The notes below the pieces were generated by a model that was not told the DNA's origin, made no database searches, and saw only the letters and a program-made list of their open reading frames with translations. The position numbers and the translations under genes are program-made. Positions 60,726 to 64,000 of a stretch of DNA of 64,000 nucleotides are shown here, one piece after another. The stretch's first letter is position 1. Every line of letters starts with the position of its first letter. Origin of the DNA: Bradyrhizobium canariense (lineage in GTDB: Bacteria; Pseudomonadota; Alphaproteobacteria; Rhizobiales; Xanthobacteraceae); contig NZ_VSST01000081.1 in assembly GCF_019402665.1 (NCBI RefSeq), positions 1-64,000 of the forward strand, read 5' to 3'.

Positions 60726-60909
60726 GGAGGCGCGCGGTCAGGCTGGTGTAAGGCAATGCCGTTCCCGCAGAATCCCTGTGATGTACCTGCAACAAGCACG
60801 GAATAGATGGGGGTTTCCCCCGCGGCAGTTTGCCTGCGGGACCTCGGCTGGTTAAACAGTTAAGAGAGCCGCCGTCGGCGGGGGCGGACAGCCGGGATTT
60901 GCGGATTAC

Positions 60910-62340
60910 ATGATTGGGCGTGCCGCCAGAGCTGGTCGCGTGATGACGCGGCACCGATCGGGCGTGGCTCCTGTGCTCGCGACATGGACCACGCTTGCGC
61001 TCTGTTGCGCCCTGCCCTCCGCGGCACGGTCGGAAGCGCTGCCGGAGGCGCTCGCCAAGGCCTACCAGACCAATCCGCAGCTCAATGCCGAGCGCGCACG
61101 GCAACGCGCCACTGACGAGAACCTGCCGCAGGCGCTCGCGGGCTACCGGCCACAGATCGTGGCAAGCCTCAGCGCCGGGCTGCAATCGGTGCGCAACCTG
61201 CTGCCCGACAACACCATCCAGACCGCCAATCTGAAGCCGTGGATCATCGGCGTCACCGTGACGCAGACCCTGTTCAACGGCTTCCGCACCGCCAACAACG
61301 TGCGCGCCGCCGAACTCCAGGTGCAGTCGGGCCGCGAGGCGCTGCGCAACGTCGGCCAGGGCGTGCTGCTCGACGCGGTCACCGCCTACACCAACGTGCT
61401 CGCCAACCAATCGCTGGTCGAGGCGCAGCGCTCCAACGTCGCCTTCCTGCGCGAAACGCTCTCGGTCACTCAACGGCGCCTCAACGCCGGCGACGTCACG
61501 CCGACCGACAGCGCCCAGGCCGAGGCGCGGCTCAACCGCGGGCTCTCCGATCTCAACGCCGCCGAAGTCGCGCTCGCGGTGAGCCAGGCGATATACGCAC
61601 AGGTGATCGGCAATGCACCGTCGCAGCTTCGCGCTGCCGAAGTCGTCGACCGCTATCTGCCGAAGAGCCGTGAAGACGCGTTGACGATGGCGATCCGCCA
61701 GCACCCGGCAGTGATGGCCGCCGGCTTCGACGTCGATGTCGCCTCCACCAACATCCGCGTCGCCGAAGGCGCGCTGCTGCCGAGCGCCAGCGTCCAGGGC
61801 AGCGCCAGCAAGAGCCGTAATAACGACCCGACGCTCGGCACCTTCGCCGAAGATCAGGCCTCGATCGTCGCCAATGTCACCGTGCCGATCTACGACGGTG
61901 GCCAAGCCGCCGCACAGACCCGGCAGGCCAAGGAGATCACGGCGCAGAGCCGGCTCGTGCTCGACCAGGTGCGCAACCAGGCGCGCACGGCGGCGGTCAG
62001 CGCGTGGGTTGTCCATGAAGGCGCCAAGATCGCGGTCTCGGCCTCGGAGTCCGAAGTGAAGGCGGCGACCGTCGCGCTCCAGGGCGTGCAGCGCGAGGCC
62101 GCCGGCGGACAGCGCACGACGGTGGATGTGCTGAACTCGCAGGCCGATCTGATCCAGGCCAAGGCCCGCCTGATCGGCGCCAACCGCGACCGCGTGATCG
62201 CGTCCTATACGCTGCTCAGCGCCGTCGGCCATCTCGACGTCAAGACCTTGAGCCTGAACACGCCGGACTATCTGCCCGAGGTGCACTACCAGCAGGTCCG
62301 TGACGCCTGGCACGGCCTGCGCACGCCATCCGGGCAGTAG
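60910..62340 (+). CDS. tolC: TolC-family outer-membrane channel
   Basis: A 476-aa outer-membrane efflux protein. Signal peptide (VLATWTTLALCCALPSAARS) then two pseudo-repeats of helical/strand hairpins typical of TolC: EALAKAYQTNPQLNAERARQ with GYRPQIVAS, and EDALTMAIRQHPAVMAAGFD with LLPSASVQG; the AGDVTPTDSAQAEARL and GGQRTTVDVLNSQADLIQAK regions are the family hallmarks. Forms a trimeric tunnel for type I secretion or RND efflux. An ATG at 60943 is an alternative start. No pump genes adjoin. Confidence 0.9.
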   Translation: MIGRAARAGRVMTRHRSGVAPVLATWTTLALCCALPSAARSEALPEALAKAYQTNPQLNAERARQRATDENLPQALAGYRPQIVASLSAGLQSVRNLLPDNTIQTANLKPWIIGVTVTQTLFNGFRTANNVRAAELQVQSGREALRNVGQGVLLDAVTAYTNVLANQSLVEAQRSNVAFLRETLSVTQRRLNAGDVTPTDSAQAEARLNRGLSDLNAAEVALAVSQAIYAQVIGNAPSQLRAAEVVDRYLPKSREDALTMAIRQHPAVMAAGFDVDVASTNIRVAEGALLPSASVQGSASKSRNNDPTLGTFAEDQASIVANVTVPIYDGGQAAAQTRQAKEITAQSRLVLDQVRNQARTAAVSAWVVHEGAKIAVSASESEVKAATVALQGVQREAAGGQRTTVDVLNSQADLIQAKARLIGANRDRVIASYTLLSAVGHLDVKTLSLNTPDYLPEVHYQQVRDAWHGLRTPSGQ

Positions 62341-62389
62341 TTTCCGCAACGCCTTTGGGCTCTCCACCGCCCAGGCACGCCACCCTCCT

Positions 62390-62418
62390 TTGACATTTTG
62401 TAGCCCATGGGCTACATT
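62390..62418 (+). promoter_or_regulatory. Sigma-70 promoter of the TA locus
   Basis: TTGACA (62390-62395), 17-base spacer, TACATT (62413-62418): a textbook housekeeping promoter, eight bases before the toxin ATG at 62427. Confidence 0.75.
62399..62416. promoter_or_regulatory. TA operator palindrome
   Basis: TGTAGCCCATGGGCTACA, a perfect 18-base palindrome lying between and into the -10 element of the promoter. Typical place for the autorepressing antitoxin to bind (inference). Confidence 0.7.
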
Positions 62419-62426
62419 TGCACCTC

Positions 62427-62694
62427 ATGATCGAGGTGAGGCAAACCGAGCATTTTTCGGAGTGGCTGACCCGCCTCAAGGACGCCAGCGCGGTTGCCCG
62501 GATCACTGCCCGCGTTCGCCGACAGCAAGAGCGTCGGTCGCAACGTCCGGGAAATGCGCATCGACTACGGACCGGGCTATCGGATCTACTATGTGCAGCG
62601 CGGAACGCAGATTGTGATCCTGCTGTGTGGCGGGGACAAGCGCACGCAGCGACGCGACATCAAGCTAGCCCAGCAACTGGCGGAGACAATGTGA
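62427..62694 (+). pseudogene. Frameshifted HigB/RelE-type toxin gene
   Basis: Resembles the phage Gp49-like/addiction-module killer toxins (about 95 aa). The N-terminal part IEVRQTEHFSEWLTRLKDAS..ARITARVRR is in one frame; the C-terminal part VREMRIDYGPGYRIYYVQRG and LLCGGDKRTQRRDIKLAQQL is in the +1 frame. About seven codons expected at the junction are missing, consistent with a ~20-base deletion near 62515. Toxin is probably dead. The stop of the second frame overlaps the antitoxin ATG, as in intact loci. The first frame stays open into the antitoxin, giving a 205-aa fused frame (62427-63044). Confidence 0.75.
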
Positions 62695-63044
62695 TGCCAA
62701 AAGCAGCGAAAACGACGGTCAAGGCGGCATCCAGGACGACGCGTTTCGACGCTGCCGACTATCTCAACACTGAAGAACGTCAGGCCGCCTATATTGCGGC
62801 CGCATTAGAGACCGGCGATCCTGATTTCGTGCGCGACGCACTCGGCCTTGTCGCTCGCGCGCGCGGGATGAGCGCGATCGCGAAGAAAGCCGGGTTGAAC
62901 CGCGAGAGTCTGTACAAGGCGCTCGGAGAGACCGGAAATCCTGAGTTTGGCACGGTCATGCGCATTGTCGGAGCGTTAGGCCTGACATTGTCCGCCCAAC
63001 CCGCGACAAGCGGGCGAATGTCGAAGCGCCGTCGAGCGGCGTGA
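62694..63044 (+). CDS. Antitoxin, HTH addiction-module type
   Basis: A 116-aa antitoxin of the putative addiction-module antidote group (COG3636 type). Conserved stretch: RFDAADYLNTEERQAAYIAA, then the helix-turn-helix AIAKKAGLNRESLYKALGE with GNPEFGTVMRIVGALGLTLS. Intact. The ATG overlaps the toxin stop (ATGA). It can still bind the upstream palindrome. Because the toxin's first frame is open, an N-terminally extended fusion may also be made. Confidence 0.85.
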   Translation: MPKAAKTTVKAASRTTRFDAADYLNTEERQAAYIAAALETGDPDFVRDALGLVARARGMSAIAKKAGLNRESLYKALGETGNPEFGTVMRIVGALGLTLSAQPATSGRMSKRRRAA

Positions 63045-63095
63045 GGGAGCGCGCCGCACCCGCGCAATCGGTTCGGGCAGTCTCAGGATGTGAAC

Positions 63096-63653
63096 ATGAA
63101 AAGCCGCCGCATCCATCTGATGGGAGCTTCAGGTTCCGGCGTGACGACGATCGGCCGCGCGCTCGCCGGCCGGCTTGCACTGCCACATCACGACAGCGAT
63201 GATTATTTCTGGCTCCCGACCGCGCCGCCCTACCAGACGACACGCCCTGCCGCCGAACGTTTGCGACTAATGCGCGAGATGTTCTTGCCGCGGCTCGATT
63301 GGGTGCTGAGCGGAACCGTGACCGGTTGGGGCGACGAGCTCGTCCCATTCTTCGATCTCGTCGTCTTTGTGACGACGCCACGAGAGCTTCGCTTGCAGCG
63401 CCTGCGTGGCCGCGAGGCTACGCATTTCGGAGCGGATGCCGTCGCACCGGGCGGCTGGCGTCATGAGGAGGCAGAGTCGTTCGTCGATTGGGCCTCGCAC
63501 TACGAAGCAAGCGATCGCGACGGCCGCAGTCTCGCAAAAGATGAGGCGTGGCTCGCGAAGCTGCCCTGCCCGGTCGTGCGCGTCGACGGCTCACGCCCGC
63601 TTGCGGACCTCGTCGAACAGCTATGCAGCGAAGCGCAGCGGCTGCCAGGCTGA
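63096..63653 (+). CDS. P-loop kinase-like protein lacking Walker A lysine
   Basis: A 185-aa adenylate-kinase-like P-loop protein. The phosphate loop reads LMGASGSGVTTIGRAL (residues 8-23) where the Lys of GxxxxGK[ST] is Val16. The rest fits the fold: HHDSDDYFWLPTAPPYQTTRP substrate part, WVLSGTVTGWGDELVPFFDLVVFV strand, RLQRLRGREATHFG arginine lid. Related proteins often read GSGTTT here (recollection), so this may be a family trait, not decay. ATG 63096 has CAGGA upstream. Confidence 0.75.
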   Translation: MKSRRIHLMGASGSGVTTIGRALAGRLALPHHDSDDYFWLPTAPPYQTTRPAAERLRLMREMFLPRLDWVLSGTVTGWGDELVPFFDLVVFVTTPRELRLQRLRGREATHFGADAVAPGGWRHEEAESFVDWASHYEASDRDGRSLAKDEAWLAKLPCPVVRVDGSRPLADLVEQLCSEAQRLPG

Positions 63654-63707
63654 TGTGATACTGTCGCGACGCCACTGCCAGAATAATCAAAACAGGGGAG
63701 AGAAACC

Positions 63708-64000
63708 ATGCTCGATCGACGCAGCGTTCTGCTTGCCTCTCTTGCCGCCGGAGTAGCCATGACCAGCAAAGTCCACGCCCGCGCGGCGCAGCCCGCGACG
63801 CCGGTTAATTTCGACGTCCCGGCGCATGCCTGCGACTGCCACACCCACATCCATGGCGATGTCGAAAAATTTCCGTTCTTCGCGGGCCGCGTCTACACGC
63901 CGGAGCCGGCGAGCCCCGAAGAAATGGCCGCGCTGCACAAGGCGCTGCATATCGAGCGCGTTGTGATCGTGACGCCGAGTGTCTACGGCACCGATAATTC
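63708..64000 (+). CDS. Secreted amidohydrolase (amidohydrolase-2 type), partial
   Basis: The first 97 codons of a gene cut by the window edge. The start MLDRRSVLLASLAAGVAMTSK holds an RR pair and hydrophobic stretch, so Tat or Sec export is likely. After it comes ACDCHTHIHGDVEKFPF, the HxH metal motif of the amidohydrolase-2 family, and IERVVIVTPSVYGTDN, the family's first strand after it. Strong GGGGAGAG before the ATG. Substrate unknown (decarboxylase or lactonase of a 2-pyrone type possible). Confidence 0.8.
   Translation, partial: MLDRRSVLLASLAAGVAMTSKVHARAAQPATPVNFDVPAHACDCHTHIHGDVEKFPFFAGRVYTPEPASPEEMAALHKALHIERVVIVTPSVYGTDN

Noticed and set aside
60808..60840. Hairpins GGGGGTTTCCCCC and CCCGCGGC..GCCTGCGGG before the TolC gene as a terminator
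   Set aside because: Short stems without a T-tract; not convincing as terminator or regulatory RNA.
60688..62367. A 559-codon minus-strand open frame opposite the TolC gene
   Set aside because: Shadow of a clear TolC-family gene; low-complexity Asp/Gly/His composition.

Overview
The window looks like chromosomal DNA of a Bradyrhizobium-type alphaproteobacterium (Bradyrhizobium / Nitrobacteraceae). This is an inference from high-GC codon use, a Ros/MucR regulator, a DUF1127 protein, a TIGR03808/TIGR03809 pair, an EcfF/NrsF-like sigma module, several tripartite tricarboxylate transporter (TTT) proteins, and dispersed palindromic intergenic repeats of the kind common in Bradyrhizobium. I see no rRNA, tRNA, CRISPR, insertion sequence or phage genes. 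About 65 protein genes fill most of the window.

Layout. 0.1-4.6 kb: small secreted or periplasmic proteins (a dienelactone-hydrolase-like enzyme, a DUF1127 protein, and a minus-strand run of PepSY, LppY/LpqO, LamG-like and GlcG/HbpS-like genes). 5.0-7.5 kb: an ATP-grasp-like Cj0069-type gene coupled to a FetA/FetB-type ABC exporter. 7.5-12.1 kb: an arsenic-type island with two divergent ArsR repressors; one side carries aqpS and arsC, the other a FAD monooxygenase with a Cys-rich tail and an MFS transporter, and the two sides share an operator-like sequence. 12.1-13.5 kb: an OprB-type porin. 13.7-19.0 kb: a catabolic cluster (TctC, extradiol-dioxygenase-like VOC protein, MDR oxidoreductase, GntR/FadR regulator, FAH hydrolase, DUF1185) with an identical 19-bp palindromic site in front of each arm. 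19.2-25.7 kb: a lipoprotein, DUF2336 and DUF1491 proteins, a DivJ/PleC-like histidine kinase with a peptidoglycan-binding partner, and SufE; a CtrA-type box TTAA-N7-TTAA precedes the DUF2336 gene. 25.7-35 kb: MucR, membrane glycosyltransferases, a class II aldolase, an M20 peptidase and a HerA-like ATPase. 35.2-38.0 kb: folP-folB-folK. 38.1-49.1 kb: methylmalonyl-CoA mutase (mutA, mutB) and its chaperone meaB, separated by a GFA gene, a tctCBA transporter and an MntA/HepT toxin-antitoxin pair, followed by a pyroglutamyl peptidase.

49.3-51.4 kb: the Tat-exported beta-helix protein TIGR03808 and its partner TIGR03809. 51.7-54.9 kb: an ECF sigma factor, a membrane anti-sigma factor and a secreted subtilase in one operon, ending in a strong terminator. 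55.3-57.6 kb: a diguanylate cyclase and a second DUF2336 protein. 57.6-58.9 kb: a SigF/EcfF-like sigma factor with its NrsF/OsrA-like membrane anti-sigma factor, preceded by a good match to the SigF promoter and a perfect 26-bp palindrome. 59-62.3 kb: a secreted Ala-rich protein, an enoyl-CoA hydratase and a TolC-family protein. 62.4-63.0 kb: a toxin-antitoxin locus whose toxin is frameshifted into one reading frame with the antitoxin. The window ends in a P-loop protein lacking the Walker A lysine and the start of a secreted amidohydrolase.

Most notable: (1) the anti-sigma factor's periplasmic domain resembles a subtilase propeptide and sits next to a subtilase gene, suggesting protease-controlled sigma release; (2) the shared operator layout of the ars island and its Cys-tailed monooxygenase; (3) the decayed toxin fused in frame to its antitoxin under a textbook promoter-operator; (4) the SigF-like promoter that overlaps its own gene's start codon. 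All functional statements are from reading the sequence; no database search was run.
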